Positions 14,562 through 24,284 of a DNA stretch of 64,000 nucleotides are shown here, in pieces. Source of the DNA: Trinickia dabaoshanensis (GTDB lineage: Bacteria; Pseudomonadota; Gammaproteobacteria; Burkholderiales; Burkholderiaceae). The stretch's first letter is position 1, and the number at the start of each line of letters is the position of its first letter. The notes under the pieces are model-generated. The model saw only the letters and a program-made list of their open reading frames with translations, did not search any database and was not told where the DNA came from. A program made the translations under genes and the position numbers. The stretch is from assembly GCF_002879885.1 (NCBI RefSeq), contig NZ_PNYA01000007.1:1-64000 (forward strand). Direction: 5' to 3'.

Positions 14562-16889
14562 GTGAGAAGCAAACGTTCGGAGCTCGGCGCGTCAAGGCCG
14601 AAGCTCAGCGCAGCATGGGTCGGCGCCGTGGTCGCGGCGTTTTCAGGGGCATCATCGTTTGCCTATGCGGGGCCACTTCCCACCGGCGGGAAATATATCG
14701 CCGGAAATGGATCGATCTCCATTAATGGCACTTCCCTAACCGTTAATCAAACGTCAGGGCGCGGCATCGTCGATTGGAATAGCTTTTCCATCGGAAGCGG
14801 CTATCACGTCGCGTTTAATAACGGGGCCGGTGCAACCTTGAATCGCGTAACCGGGGCTACCCCATCCTCGATCATGGGCGCGCTCACCGGCACGGGCGCC
14901 GTGTATCTCATCAACCCGCAAGGCATCGTCGTTGGGCCGACCGGTACGATCTCGACAGGCGGGCGTTTCGTCGCCTCCACGCTCGATGTCGATAACGCGG
15001 CGTTTATGGCCGGCGGCGCGATGACCCTGTCGGGCACCGGTAGCGGTGCCGTCGTGAATTTCGGCAAGATCGGATCGACGAGCGGCGACGTGTTTCTGAT
15101 CGCCTCCAGCGCGGTCCAAAACGTCGGCAGCATCGACGCGCCGCAAGGCACGGCGGAGCTTGCGACGGGGAGGACGGCGCTGCTGCAGGACTCGTCCACG
15201 GGTCGCCAAGTTTTCGTCCAGGCGGGTAGCGGCGGCAGTGTCGTCAACGCTGGGCAGATCACGGCCGCCCAGGCCAGCCTACAGGCGGCCGACGGCAACA
15301 TCTTCGCGATGTCGGGCAACCATGAAGCGATTCGGGCCACCGGCACGGCCACGCGCGATGGGCACGTCTGGCTTGTCGCCGATAGCGGAACGCTCTTTTC
15401 GATCGGTCAAGTCGAGGCGAAGAACGCCGACGGCAGCGGCGGCGCGGTCGACACATCCGCCCGGGCGATCCATTTCGATTGGCCGGGGACCACGGTGAGG
15501 GCCGGACAATGGAACCTCGCGACACCGGCGTTCACGCTCGGTGCCGGGGCGGCAAATGCGTTTTCCCGGTCACTTGCGGCCGGGACGTCGGTCGCCGTCG
15601 AAACGACAGGTGCCACGGGCGATATCGACGTGGCCGCGAACGTCGACTGGACCGGGTCTGCCTCGCTTTCTCTCAGCGCCTACCGTAACGTGCGAGTGGC
15701 ACCGGGTGTCACGCTGCGCAATCTAGGCGTAGGCAGCCTTACGCTGCGAGCGGATGCGTCCGCGATCGATAACGGCGGCGGTGTGGCCAACGCGGGCACG
15801 ATCGATTGGTCGAAGAGCACCGGGGTCGTGAATCTGTACCGGGACATGACGGGAGCCTACTCGGCCGGGACGCTACTCGGTAACCCCTCGTGGACCGCCT
15901 CGCCCGATCAAGGCATCGTGACGCAGATCGGCGCGTACAAACTCGTCAATTCGCTGGCCGATTTGGAGAGCGTGTCGCACGACCTGGCGGGCAATTACGC
16001 GCTCGGTCGCGACCTCGCGTTCAACGGCAACTATATCGATCAGATCGGCGGTGCCGCGCCGTTCACGGGGCAATTCGACGGGCTCGGGCACACACTCGCC
16101 GGCGTATCGATCAAAGGTGGATACGACGGCGCCTATTACGGTTGGGGCGGCCCGTTGATCGGCACCATCGGCGCGACCGGCGTCGTCCGTAACCTGAACC
16201 TATCGAACGGCGATGGGGGTGTCGGACATTGCTATGCCTCATCGTGCTACCTCGGCGTACTCGCGAGCGAAAACGACGGACTGATCGCGCGCACCTACTC
16301 GAGCGGCGGTTTTTATTTCGACGACTTCGGGCCGGGAACCGGATATTCGATCGGCGGACTCGTCGGACTCAATACGGGGACGATCGTGCAATCGGGGAGC
16401 AGCGCCTCGGTATCGGGGCTGCCCGATTTCAGCGGCGGTCCGGGTAACGGCGACTTAGGCGGATTGGTGGCGAATAATACCGGCGCGATCCGGCAATCGT
16501 ATGCCACCGGCGCGGTCACGGGCGGCGGTTGGGCCTACGTCGGCGGCCTCGTGGGAACGAGCAGCGGCACGGTCACGCAGTCGTTCTCGACGGGCGCCGT
16601 GTCGGGCGGCGGCGGCTCGGCGTGGTACGGACCCGGCGGTGGCGCGGGGGGCTTGATCGGCAGCGGCAGCGGCGCCGACGGTAGCGACTACTGGAACGCG
16701 CAAACCTCGGGTAAGAGTCTCGACGGCGGCGGTGCTCCCGCGCAGAACGGCTTGAGCACGGCCCAAATGAGCAATGCCGCCAGCTACGCCGGTTGGGATT
16801 TCGGTGCCACCGGCGCATGGGCGATGCCGGCGGGCAGCGCGCATCCTGTGCTGGGCTGGCAGGCGCGCGCGTCGCATGGGCCGCTTTAG
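14562..16889 (+). CDS. TPS-type filamentous hemagglutinin-like exoprotein with GLUG repeats
   Basis: 775 residues, GTG start preceded by GGAGGAG (14551-14557). A signal peptide ends near Ala36 (FAYA|GPLP). Residues 37 to about 290 form a two-partner-secretion (filamentous hemagglutinin N-terminal) domain with the hallmark NPQGIVVGP followed by GGRFVAST. The C-terminal third has GLUG-type repeats (GGLVGLNTGTIVQS near 597, GGLVANNTGAIRQS and GGLVGTSSGTVTQS after it) and ends in the YWN...GLSTAQM...WDF module usual for GLUG proteins. It should cross the outer membrane through a TpsB porin, but none is encoded nearby. It is short for a TpsA adhesin and lacks a long repeat stalk. Role in adhesion or surface structure is inferred. 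Confidence 0.85.
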   Translation: MRSKRSELGASRPKLSAAWVGAVVAAFSGASSFAYAGPLPTGGKYIAGNGSISINGTSLTVNQTSGRGIVDWNSFSIGSGYHVAFNNGAGATLNRVTGATPSSIMGALTGTGAVYLINPQGIVVGPTGTISTGGRFVASTLDVDNAAFMAGGAMTLSGTGSGAVVNFGKIGSTSGDVFLIASSAVQNVGSIDAPQGTAELATGRTALLQDSSTGRQVFVQAGSGGSVVNAGQITAAQASLQAADGNIFAMSGNHEAIRATGTATRDGHVWLVADSGTLFSIGQVEAKNADGSGGAVDTSARAIHFDWPGTTVRAGQWNLATPAFTLGAGAANAFSRSLAAGTSVAVETTGATGDIDVAANVDWTGSASLSLSAYRNVRVAPGVTLRNLGVGSLTLRADASAIDNGGGVANAGTIDWSKSTGVVNLYRDMTGAYSAGTLLGNPSWTASPDQGIVTQIGAYKLVNSLADLESVSHDLAGNYALGRDLAFNGNYIDQIGGAAPFTGQFDGLGHTLAGVSIKGGYDGAYYGWGGPLIGTIGATGVVRNLNLSNGDGGVGHCYASSCYLGVLASENDGLIARTYSSGGFYFDDFGPGTGYSIGGLVGLNTGTIVQSGSSASVSGLPDFSGGPGNGDLGGLVANNTGAIRQSYATGAVTGGGWAYVGGLVGTSSGTVTQSFSTGAVSGGGGSAWYGPGGGAGGLIGSGSGADGSDYWNAQTSGKSLDGGGAPAQNGLSTAQMSNAASYAGWDFGATGAWAMPAGSAHPVLGWQARASHGPL

Positions 16890-17047
16890 CGAAGGCGGCA
16901 ACTCGCGCCTCGCCTGAACCCCGAGGCCGTCGCAGGCCGCCGGCGATAGGCATACACTGCTTACCCCGGCGTGCCCGCGACGGACGTACTCGACAGCGAA
17001 TCGATGCGCCCGGCCAAGCAAGGGCCGCTTTCATCGAAACCGCTGCC

Positions 17048-17959
17048 ATGATCGTTCGCCCCTATCCGAATTGGCTGCGCATGATGCTCGTCATCCGCGG
17101 CTCCGTTATCCTCGACATCGCCCCTCAACTCATCGTCACGATCGGATTCGCCGCCCTGGTCACCGTCCTGCGCAATTCGTTGATCGTCGACAAAGTGCAC
17201 CTCACGTTCGTGCCATTCTCGTTGATCGGCCTCACCCTTGCGATCTTTTTGGGCTTTCGCAACAACACGAGCTATGCCCGCTATTGGGAGGCGCGCAACC
17301 TCTGGGGCACTGTGCTCAACGACACGCGCGCACTGGCGCGGCAAGCGCTGACGCTCGTCGACGACCACCGCGAGGCACCGGTCTTCGTCAATCGCCTGAT
17401 CGCCTTTACGCACGCGCTGCGGCATCAATTGCGCGGCACGGACGCGGCGGCCGATCTCGCTCGATTGCTGACCGAGCCGGAGCGCACACGGGTTCGAGAC
17501 GTCCGTTACAAGCCGGCGATCTTGCTCGTCATGGCGGGAGAGTGGCTGCGAGAACAGCGTCGGCTCGGGCGCCTGACCGATCCGCTCGCGCAAGCGATGG
17601 AAGGGCCGATGTGCCGGCTCGGGGATGCCTTGGGTGGTTGCGAGCGCATCGCCGGTACGCCGATCCCATTCACCTATGCCGTCATCATCCATCGAACGGT
17701 GTACCTGTATTGCTTGTTGCTGCCGTTCGGACTCGCCGATTCGATCGGCGGCATGACGCCGATCGTCGTCGGCTTCGTGGCGTATACCTTTTTTGCCCTC
17801 GAAGCGCTGAGCGCCGAGATCGAGGATCCTTTCGGCACGCAGCCGAACGATTTGCCGCTCGACGCGCTCTGCCAAGGCATCGAGGCGACGTTGCTCGAGA
17901 CGCTCGGTCGCCGCGATTTACCGCCCGTTCCCCAGCCGGTGGACTATATGCTCCGTTAG
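17048..17959 (+). CDS. Bestrophin-family anion channel (YneE-like)
   Basis: 303 residues if started at the ATG at 17048, the usual length of bacterial bestrophin (UPF0187) proteins and giving the family-like start MIVRPYPNWLRM. An upstream extension of the frame to 16793 has no family character. Hydrophobic segments lie near the N-terminus (about residues 13-45 and 55-75) and in the C-terminal half, and the family segment NNTSYARYWEARNLWG follows the second. Prokaryotic homologues form pentameric channels in the inner membrane; ion selectivity cannot be told from sequence. It stands alone between two putative virulence-type genes with no clear operon partner. Confidence 0.9.
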   Translation: MIVRPYPNWLRMMLVIRGSVILDIAPQLIVTIGFAALVTVLRNSLIVDKVHLTFVPFSLIGLTLAIFLGFRNNTSYARYWEARNLWGTVLNDTRALARQALTLVDDHREAPVFVNRLIAFTHALRHQLRGTDAAADLARLLTEPERTRVRDVRYKPAILLVMAGEWLREQRRLGRLTDPLAQAMEGPMCRLGDALGGCERIAGTPIPFTYAVIIHRTVYLYCLLLPFGLADSIGGMTPIVVGFVAYTFFALEALSAEIEDPFGTQPNDLPLDALCQGIEATLLETLGRRDLPPVPQPVDYMLR

Positions 17960-18037
17960 CATGCGCGACGTATTCGCGCACCGCGGTCGCAGCCGGATGA
18001 CACCGGTATGTCGACCGATGTCTGCACGTTCGCCACA

Positions 18038-18061
18038 TTCGTGTTGCGGTACGCCGCTTCG
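18038..18061 (+). promoter_or_regulatory. Candidate hrpII-type box (TTCG-N16-TTCG)
   Basis: TTCG at 18038-18041 and TTCG at 18058-18061 are separated by exactly 16 bases, matching the hrpII box of HrpB-regulated type III secretion genes in Ralstonia and related Burkholderiaceae. It ends 89 bases before the start of the effector-like gene. No matching -10 hexamer is obvious downstream, and two further TTCG words lie close by, so chance is a real alternative. Confidence 0.4.
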
Positions 18062-18150
18062 GGTATTCCCAGGAGGCGCCAATTCTTTCGGCCAATCATA
18101 GGCACCAACTTACTGGTGACAATATCCGGGCCGAAGGGAGGCGTAGGACG

Positions 18151-20997
18151 ATGAGCGATATCAGCGGTGTACGCGCGGGCGGCGCCAACAATCAACACGA
18201 CTTCGACATACAGCCGACGCCCCAACCCAGCCGACCGGGTTCGCCGGCCCCGAGTTCGTCGAACCGACCGCAGAACCATCCGTTGTCCAGCGCCCTATCT
18301 TCGCGCCCGGCTGAGCGAGAGAACGCGGGCGTCGGGACGAGCGGTGCGCGCAGGGCGTCCTTGCCGCCCTCCACGTCGCTGACCGCGGCGCGATCGGCGA
18401 CCTCGGTAACGGGCGGTACGAACCTCGGTGGATCATCGGCAGTGAACCCGGCGGCCACGCAGCTTAGCGAGGCGCAAAGCGCGGAGGTCCAACGATTGTC
18501 TGGCGAGTTTCGCGACTTGTTAGGGATTTCGAGCTCCTCCAATATCGAGGAGCAGACCGCGCAGATCCAAACCATGCTCGAGGGCGTTTCCGCCGCGTTT
18601 TCCCAGCTGGCCACAATGGAGCGATTGCCGGGCTCCCAAATCACCATGGAGGATGTCGCCAAGTACGCTCGCGACCCGGGGGTGCAGGCCGCGCATACGG
18701 CGTTCACGGACCGTAAGAACGACGCAGAGGCTCTCGAGCTCGCGGCGGGCGAGAAGAGGACCGCGGCTCACGAAGCGCGCGGGACCGCGAATACGACGGG
18801 TGAGGTGGCACGCGACAAATCCAAGGCGAGTGTGGACGCGCACAAGGCTGCCGAACTCGCTCGGCGGCAAGCCGACGATGCGGACGACAAAGCGACGAAG
18901 ATCGAGGCCGAAGCCGAAGCCAAAAGCAAACAAGCTCGAGGCGCGGACGGCGAGGCGACGAAGGCCGAAGAGCAGGCCAAGCGCGCGCGCGACGAGGCCG
19001 CAAGTGCCGGCAACACGGCGGACGCGGAGCAAGGCCTGGCGGACGGCAAGCGGGACGTAGCGGACAAGCATCGCGTCGTCGCGGAGCAAGCCAAGGGGGA
19101 GGCAAAGCGATTGCAGGGTGCGGCCGACGCCGCTGCCGCGAAGGCTTTGGCATCCCGTCAGGAGGCGGACGGGGCCCGTGACGCCGCGAACAATGCACCG
19201 GAGGCGCAGAAAGAAGCGATGCGCGCCGCCGCGCGAGAAGCGGAGCACAAAGCCAGCCTCGACGAGGCCGCGGCGAAACAGGCCGCGAGCGAAGCCAAGC
19301 AAGCCAAAGAGGCTGAGCACACCGAGGCCGAGCGCGCCGCAAGCTTGGATCGCGAGGCGCAGAGCCAGCAAGAAGTGGCGACACGCGCTCGTGAGCATGC
19401 AAATGGTCTAGACAAGACCGCCACAGTAAAGAAAGGGGTCGCGCAGGGGTTGCGCAGCAGCGCAAACAAGCTAGGAGGCGAGGCAGAGATACTTGCGAAG
19501 GAGGCGGCGGCGGCCAGAGGAACCGCCGACAACCTAGGCAGTCTCGCCGATGAAGCCCAAAAGAAAGCCGCCGAGGCGAAAGCCGACGAAGAAAAGGCGC
19601 TCAAAAGTGCCAGCCAGGCGGAGGATCAGGCTCGGACCTTGGAAAACGAAGCGACGAAGGCCGAGGCGGAAGCCGACGTGGCGTACGAAGCCTACAAGGC
19701 GGCCGGCTCGGCGCTAGGCGGTGCTGTGGAGGCGGCCAAGGCCAAGGCTGCCGAAGAGGCCGCAAAGCAAAAGAGCCAGCAAAAAGCTCCGGCTACCGCG
19801 GAAGGAGATCAAAGCGAGCAAGCGCGGGGCAGCACATCGCAAACGACGAACCGGCCGACCGATACGGAGATTAGGCGCGACGACGAGATCCTGCCGGTCG
19901 TCGAGCGCACGAGCGCCGAGCCCACGGTTGCCGCCGGCGGCAACGAGCGCCCCGCGCGTCCCGACTCGACGCCTGCCACCCGGGAAACCGCGGCGCGGAT
20001 CGCACTCAAAGCGAGAGTCGCGAACTGGGCGCTCAATGCCTCGAAAGTCGCCGGCCAGCACTTGGTTTCAGTCGGCATCTCCACGGCGTTGCGCGAAGTG
20101 GCGGGCGGCTTGGTCGAATATCTCGTGGAAACCCACAATCCAACCGACGAAGCGAAGACCGCTGCCGCATGCGCGCTCTACGGCAGTTTGATGCTCGCCC
20201 AGGCTGCGTCGATGGTGTATGACGAACGCGCAGATCGTGCGACCCCTTTGTCGCGAATAGGGGGTGGCGGACAACTGGGAATCCTGGCCGCTTCGCTCGC
20301 GGCCGGCCTCGCCACGAAGTCCCTCGATCAACTCTTGCCGAGTCTCGTGAAGACCTTCGTTTATTCCTCCGGTCGCGACTTCGCCAACACGGTGCTGCCG
20401 TTGACCACGGATCCGAAGATCACGGCCAACCCGGCCTTCGTGCAAATGGCCAATACGCTCCCTTACGGCGTCAATCAGGCGCTCATCAACGCCTGGCAGA
20501 CCTTCGCGGGCACGTCGGGCGCCGGCTTCGTCAATGCGATCCGCAACAACGGCACAGATCCCAATACAGGCAAGCCCGAGGAGGCGGGACCGGGGATCGG
20601 GGCGGTGAGCTCTTACGTGACGGCAAACTACGCGGGCGAAGTCCTCAATATGTTCGTGGAGACCGCGATCAAAAGCTCGATTGGGCACACTCCGATGCCC
20701 GATTTCAAGCTGGAGGCCAAGTGGCCGACGCTCCAAGGACTCGGGGAGAAGTTTCGCGACGATGGGATCTTGCGAACGGGGGCATTCTTCGGCACCTATG
20801 CCGCATCCAATGCGATCAACCCTTCGGTCCAGAGGTCTCATATCGGTGAGCAGGGGGCGGGATGGGCGGAGAGCACGATTGGCTCTTTCTACCTGATGGC
20901 CATGCTGCTCTGCTGCGCGATGGCGTCTAAGAAGAAACCTCGGCCGGGCGATACAGAGGACGTTCCACTGCGTCGGCGCGGTCCGGACGCGGTCTGA
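18151..20997 (+). CDS. Uncharacterised Ser/Pro-rich coiled-coil protein, candidate secreted effector
   Basis: 948 residues; family not recognised. Residues 1-60 are rich in Ser, Pro, Asn and Gln, like many type III effector N-termini, with no hydrophobic signal peptide. Residues about 175-545 are an uninterrupted Ala/Glu/Lys/Arg-rich helical rod with heptad-like spacing. A polar linker covers about 545-610. The C-terminal 330 residues look globular, with hydrophobic stretches such as LGILAASLAAGLATKS and a likely membrane segment near 908-925 (SFYLMAMLLCCAMA) followed by a basic tail. The only Cys residues are in the C-terminal domain. A TTCG-N16-TTCG element lies upstream. No secretion apparatus is encoded in the window, so export is inference. 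Other options are a surface or polar structural protein. The ATG at 18151 is preceded by a GGAGG at 18138-18142. Confidence 0.75.
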   Translation: MSDISGVRAGGANNQHDFDIQPTPQPSRPGSPAPSSSNRPQNHPLSSALSSRPAERENAGVGTSGARRASLPPSTSLTAARSATSVTGGTNLGGSSAVNPAATQLSEAQSAEVQRLSGEFRDLLGISSSSNIEEQTAQIQTMLEGVSAAFSQLATMERLPGSQITMEDVAKYARDPGVQAAHTAFTDRKNDAEALELAAGEKRTAAHEARGTANTTGEVARDKSKASVDAHKAAELARRQADDADDKATKIEAEAEAKSKQARGADGEATKAEEQAKRARDEAASAGNTADAEQGLADGKRDVADKHRVVAEQAKGEAKRLQGAADAAAAKALASRQEADGARDAANNAPEAQKEAMRAAAREAEHKASLDEAAAKQAASEAKQAKEAEHTEAERAASLDREAQSQQEVATRAREHANGLDKTATVKKGVAQGLRSSANKLGGEAEILAKEAAAARGTADNLGSLADEAQKKAAEAKADEEKALKSASQAEDQARTLENEATKAEAEADVAYEAYKAAGSALGGAVEAAKAKAAEEAAKQKSQQKAPATAEGDQSEQARGSTSQTTNRPTDTEIRRDDEILPVVERTSAEPTVAAGGNERPARPDSTPATRETAARIALKARVANWALNASKVAGQHLVSVGISTALREVAGGLVEYLVETHNPTDEAKTAAACALYGSLMLAQAASMVYDERADRATPLSRIGGGGQLGILAASLAAGLATKSLDQLLPSLVKTFVYSSGRDFANTVLPLTTDPKITANPAFVQMANTLPYGVNQALINAWQTFAGTSGAGFVNAIRNNGTDPNTGKPEEAGPGIGAVSSYVTANYAGEVLNMFVETAIKSSIGHTPMPDFKLEAKWPTLQGLGEKFRDDGILRTGAFFGTYAASNAINPSVQRSHIGEQGAGWAESTIGSFYLMAMLLCCAMASKKKPRPGDTEDVPLRRRGPDAV

Positions 20998-21008
20998 TGC
21001 GAGGGCTC

Positions 21009-21046
21009 GCCGGGCAGCCGGCAGCTTGGCTGCGCGGTTGCCCGGC
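21009..21046 (+). terminator. Hairpin after the effector-like gene
   Basis: GCCGGGCA at 21009-21016 pairs with TGCCCGGC at 21039-21046, with further internal complementarity. There is no T run, so it may act with Rho or simply protect the 3' end. Confidence 0.4.
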
Positions 21047-21146
21047 TGCATCGACCGAATGGCCAACGCGCTCGTGTACGGCATCGCCGGTTGGCGCGCG
21101 TTGGTAGAATGACGACCGTCCGTCGTTCGCCGTTCACCTCGCCTAC

Positions 21147-22994
21147 ATGTCGCGTGCTCTAGAAATTCTCAACGAAGTTTTTGGCTACCCTGCGTTTAGA
21201 GGGCAGCAACGCGACATTGTCGAACACGTCGCCGGCGGCGGCGATTGCCTCGTGCTCATGCCGACAGGCGGTGGCAAATCGCTGTGCTACCAAATCCCGT
21301 CGCTGGTCCGGCGCGAAGCCGGGCTCGGCGCGGGCATCGTGGTTTCTCCGCTGATTGCGCTCATGCAAGATCAAGTCGCGGCCATGAAAGAGCTTGGTGT
21401 ACGCGCCGCGTATCTGAACTCGACGCTCACGGGCGCCGAGGCGGCGGCGACGGAGCGCGCGTTGCGCAACGGCGAACTCGATCTGCTCTACGTCGCCCCT
21501 GAGCGTTTGATGACGCCGCGTTTTCTCGATTTGCTCGAACGTGCCCCGATCGGGTTGTTCGCGATCGACGAAGCGCATTGCGTGTCGCAATGGGGCCACG
21601 ATTTCCGTCCGGAATATATCCAGTTATCGGTACTGCACGAACGGTTTCCGAACGTGCCGCGTATCGCGCTCACGGCTACCGCCGATGCGATCACGCGCGA
21701 CGAAATCATGCATCGGCTCGCGCTCGACGAAGCGCGTGTGTTCGTCTCGAGCTTCGATCGGCCCAACATTCGCTATCGGATCGTCGAGAAAGACAATGCG
21801 CGCGCCCAACTGCTCGATTTCATTCGAGCCGAGCATACGAACGGCGACGGCACGACCGATGCCGGCGTGATCTACTGCCTATCGCGCCGCAAGGTCGAGG
21901 AAACGGCCGATTGGCTCAAGACGCAGGGCGTGCGCGCGCTACCGTACCACGCCGGGATGGACTTCGAGACGCGGCAGCGCCATCAGGAAATCTTCCAGCG
22001 CGAAGAGGGCGTCGTCATCTGCGCGACCATTGCGTTCGGCATGGGAATCGATAAGCCCGATGTGCGCTTCGTCGCACACCTCGATCTGCCCAAGAGCGTC
22101 GAGGGCTATTACCAGGAGACGGGGCGCGCGGGCCGCGACGGCTTACCGGCCAACGCATGGATGGCGTACGGGCTTGGCGACGTCGTCCAGCAGCGCAAGA
22201 TGATCGACGAATCGGAAGCCGACGAAACGCACAAGCGTGTGCAGACGAGCAAGCTCGACGCACTCTTGGGGTTGTGCGAAACGGCTGCGTGCCGTCGCGT
22301 GCGCTTGCTTTCCTATTTCGGCGAGACGAGCACGCCTTGCGGCAATTGCGATACCTGTATCGAGCCGCCCGAAACCTGGGATGCGACGCGCGAGGCGCGG
22401 ATGGCGCTCTCTTGCGTTTTCCGCGCGCACCGAGCGAGCGGGTTCCATTTCGGCGCGGGTCATCTAATCGATATCCTGCGCGGCAACCTGACGGAAAAAG
22501 TCCGCGAGCGCGGTCACGATACGCTGAGCACGTTCGCTATCGGCGCGAGCCTATCGGAGCCCGAATGGCGCGGGGTATTCCGGCAACTGGTCGCCTATGG
22601 CTATTTGACGGTGGATCACGACGGCTATGGCGCCTTCGTGTTGACGGAGGCGAGCAAGCCCGTGCTCAAGGGCGAGAAAAACGTCACGCTGCGCCGGTAC
22701 GTGAAGCCCACGCGTACTCGCCAAGGCTCGTCACGGACAGGCGAGCGGGCCGATCCGACGCTGGGTATGGGGCCGCGCGAGCGTGCGCGCTGGGATCGGC
22801 TGCGCGCCTGGCGCACCGATACGGCCAAGAGCGACGGCGTACCTGCTTACGTGATTTTTCACGATGCCACGTTGGCGGAGATCGCGCGCTCGGCGCCCGA
22901 TACGATCGACGATCTGCGGCACATCCCCGGTATCGGCGCGCGCAAACTGGAGCGCTTCGGCGACGAATTGCTCGAGGTGGTGGCGGCGGATTGA
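21147..22994 (+). CDS. recQ: ATP-dependent DNA helicase RecQ
   Basis: 615 residues with the RecQ helicase order: Walker [13 protein letters not shown] near residue 40, DEAH box ([15 protein letters not shown]), motif [10 protein letters not shown] and motif [12 protein letters not shown]. The zinc-binding Cys set follows ([12 protein letters not shown], then CGNCDTC), then the winged helix and a C-terminal HRDC domain ending [20 protein letters not shown]. It unwinds DNA 3' to 5' in RecF-pathway recombination and fork repair. Its place between rpoC and rpsL is, as I recall, usual in Burkholderia, which makes the preceding 6.9 kb the accessory part. Confidence 0.96.
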   Translation: MSRALEILNEVFGYPAFRGQQRDIVEHVAGGGDCLVLMPTGGGKSLCYQIPSLVRREAGLGAGIVVSPLIALMQDQVAAMKELGVRAAYLNSTLTGAEAAATERALRNGELDLLYVAPERLMTPRFLDLLERAPIGLFAIDEAHCVSQWGHDFRPEYIQLSVLHERFPNVPRIALTATADAITRDEIMHRLALDEARVFVSSFDRPNIRYRIVEKDNARAQLLDFIRAEHTNGDGTTDAGVIYCLSRRKVEETADWLKTQGVRALPYHAGMDFETRQRHQEIFQREEGVVICATIAFGMGIDKPDVRFVAHLDLPKSVEGYYQETGRAGRDGLPANAWMAYGLGDVVQQRKMIDESEADETHKRVQTSKLDALLGLCETAACRRVRLLSYFGETSTPCGNCDTCIEPPETWDATREARMALSCVFRAHRASGFHFGAGHLIDILRGNLTEKVRERGHDTLSTFAIGASLSEPEWRGVFRQLVAYGYLTVDHDGYGAFVLTEASKPVLKGEKNVTLRRYVKPTRTRQGSSRTGERADPTLGMGPRERARWDRLRAWRTDTAKSDGVPAYVIFHDATLAEIARSAPDTIDDLRHIPGIGARKLERFGDELLEVVAAD

Positions 22995-23048
22995 GGCGAG
23001 CATGGAAGCCGCGATCGTCTTCGGTTTCTCGCCGACTCGCGCAAGCTA

Positions 23049-23078
23049 TTGACGCGCTTGACGTTTTTGCCATATCAT
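23049..23078 (+). promoter_or_regulatory. Probable promoter of the str operon
   Basis: TTGACG at 23049-23054 and TATCAT at 23073-23078 with an 18-base spacer. It lies 150 bases upstream of rpsL and downstream of recQ and would drive rpsL-rpsG-fusA-tuf. A second TTGACG occurs inside the spacer. Confidence 0.65.
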
Positions 23079-23229
23079 GCCGGGTTCCTGTTCTTGGCTC
23101 TTCGGCCAGGGGTTCGCTCACGCGTGAGCTAAGTCTTGGCTTTAGGGACGGATGGGAAGCTTGACACGCACCGCGGGCCGCTTTGCCCGGCAGGCGGTGC
23201 GGCGTTTTTATCAATTTCGGGAATACACA

Positions 23230-23610
23230 ATGCCAACCATCAATCAACTGGTTCGCAAAGGCCGCGCGTCGGAAACGGCGAAGAGCAAGAGCCCGGCCTT
23301 GCAGGACTGCCCTCAGCGTCGTGGCGTGTGCACGCGTGTGTACACGACGACGCCTAAGAAGCCTAACTCGGCACTCCGTAAGGTTGCCAAGGTTCGTCTG
23401 ACGAACGGCTTCGAAGTTATTTCGTACATCGGTGGTGAAGGCCACAACCTGCAGGAACACTCGGTCGTGCTGATTCGCGGCGGCCGTGTGAAGGACTTGC
23501 CGGGTGTGCGTTACCACATGGTCCGCGGCTCGCTCGATACGCAGGGCGTCAAGGATCGTAAGCAAGCTCGCTCGAAGTACGGTGCGAAGCGCGCTAAGGC
23601 TGGTAAGTAA
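23230..23610 (+). CDS. rpsL: 30S ribosomal protein S12
   Basis: 126 residues, starting [12 protein letters not shown] after Met. The open frame extends to 23152 upstream but only the ATG at 23230 gives the universal S12 N-terminus. Lys in [11 protein letters not shown] (E. coli Lys43) and Lys in [10 protein letters not shown] (E. coli Lys88) are unchanged, so no common streptomycin-resistance substitution is visible. First gene of the str operon. Confidence 0.98.
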   Translation: MPTINQLVRKGRASETAKSKSPALQDCPQRRGVCTRVYTTTPKKPNSALRKVAKVRLTNGFEVISYIGGEGHNLQEHSVVLIRGGRVKDLPGVRYHMVRGSLDTQGVKDRKQARSKYGAKRAKAGK

Positions 23611-23781
23611 GCGGGCGATTCTCTCGCCTGTGTGGGTCGTTTAGGCGGTGGTGCCGGAATCGCCGGTGCTGTCGAGTAAGTGGTCACCCGGCCAAGCTGG
23701 TTAGTCGTGAAGATGGATCGGGTTAGTTGGTGACCGCGGGGCTCCTCTCAGAGCTCCAACTGAAAAGTTAAAGGAAGAAAC

Positions 23782-24252
23782 ATGCCGCGTCGTCGCGAAG
23801 TCCCCAAGCGGGAAGTGTTGCCGGATCCGAAGTTCGGCAACGTTGATGTAGCTAAGTTCATGAACGTGCTGATGCTCTCGGGCAAGAAGTCGGTTGCCGA
23901 GCGTATCGTTTATGGCGCTTTCGAACAGATCCAGACCAAGGGTGGCAAGGACCCGCTGGAAGTGTTCACGGTGGCCCTCAACAACGTCAAGCCGGTGGTG
24001 GAAGTGAAGAGCCGCCGTGTTGGTGGGGCGAACTACCAAGTTCCGGTTGAAGTGCGTCCGTCGCGTCGTATGGCATTGGCGATGCGTTGGTTGCGCGAGG
24101 CCGCGAAGAAGCGCAGCGAGAAGTCGATGGCTCTGCGTCTGGCCGGTGAGTTGCAAGAAGCCGCGGAAGGCCGCGGCGGCGCGATGAAGAAGCGCGACGA
24201 AGTGCACCGGATGGCGGAAGCCAACAAGGCGTTCTCGCATTTCCGCTTCTAA
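23782..24252 (+). CDS. rpsG: 30S ribosomal protein S7
   Basis: 156 residues, beginning [19 protein letters not shown] and containing the conserved [22 protein letters not shown] segment split over the 16S-binding region. S7 organises the head of the 30S subunit. In E. coli S7 represses its own operon from the rpsL-rpsG spacer; here that spacer is 171 bases, long enough for such a site. Purine-rich AAAGGAAG precedes the ATG. Confidence 0.98.
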   Translation: MPRRREVPKREVLPDPKFGNVDVAKFMNVLMLSGKKSVAERIVYGAFEQIQTKGGKDPLEVFTVALNNVKPVVEVKSRRVGGANYQVPVEVRPSRRMALAMRWLREAAKKRSEKSMALRLAGELQEAAEGRGGAMKKRDEVHRMAEANKAFSHFRF

Positions 24253-24284
24253 GCCTAGGTTTAGGGCTGTAGCGGAAAAAATTC

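Noticed and set aside
18673-19785. Reading the Ala/Glu/Lys-rich rod of the effector-like protein as an assembly artefact or tandem DNA repeat
   Set aside because: The codons and residues vary along the whole stretch; there is no exact repeated DNA unit, so this is a genuine coiled-coil sequence.
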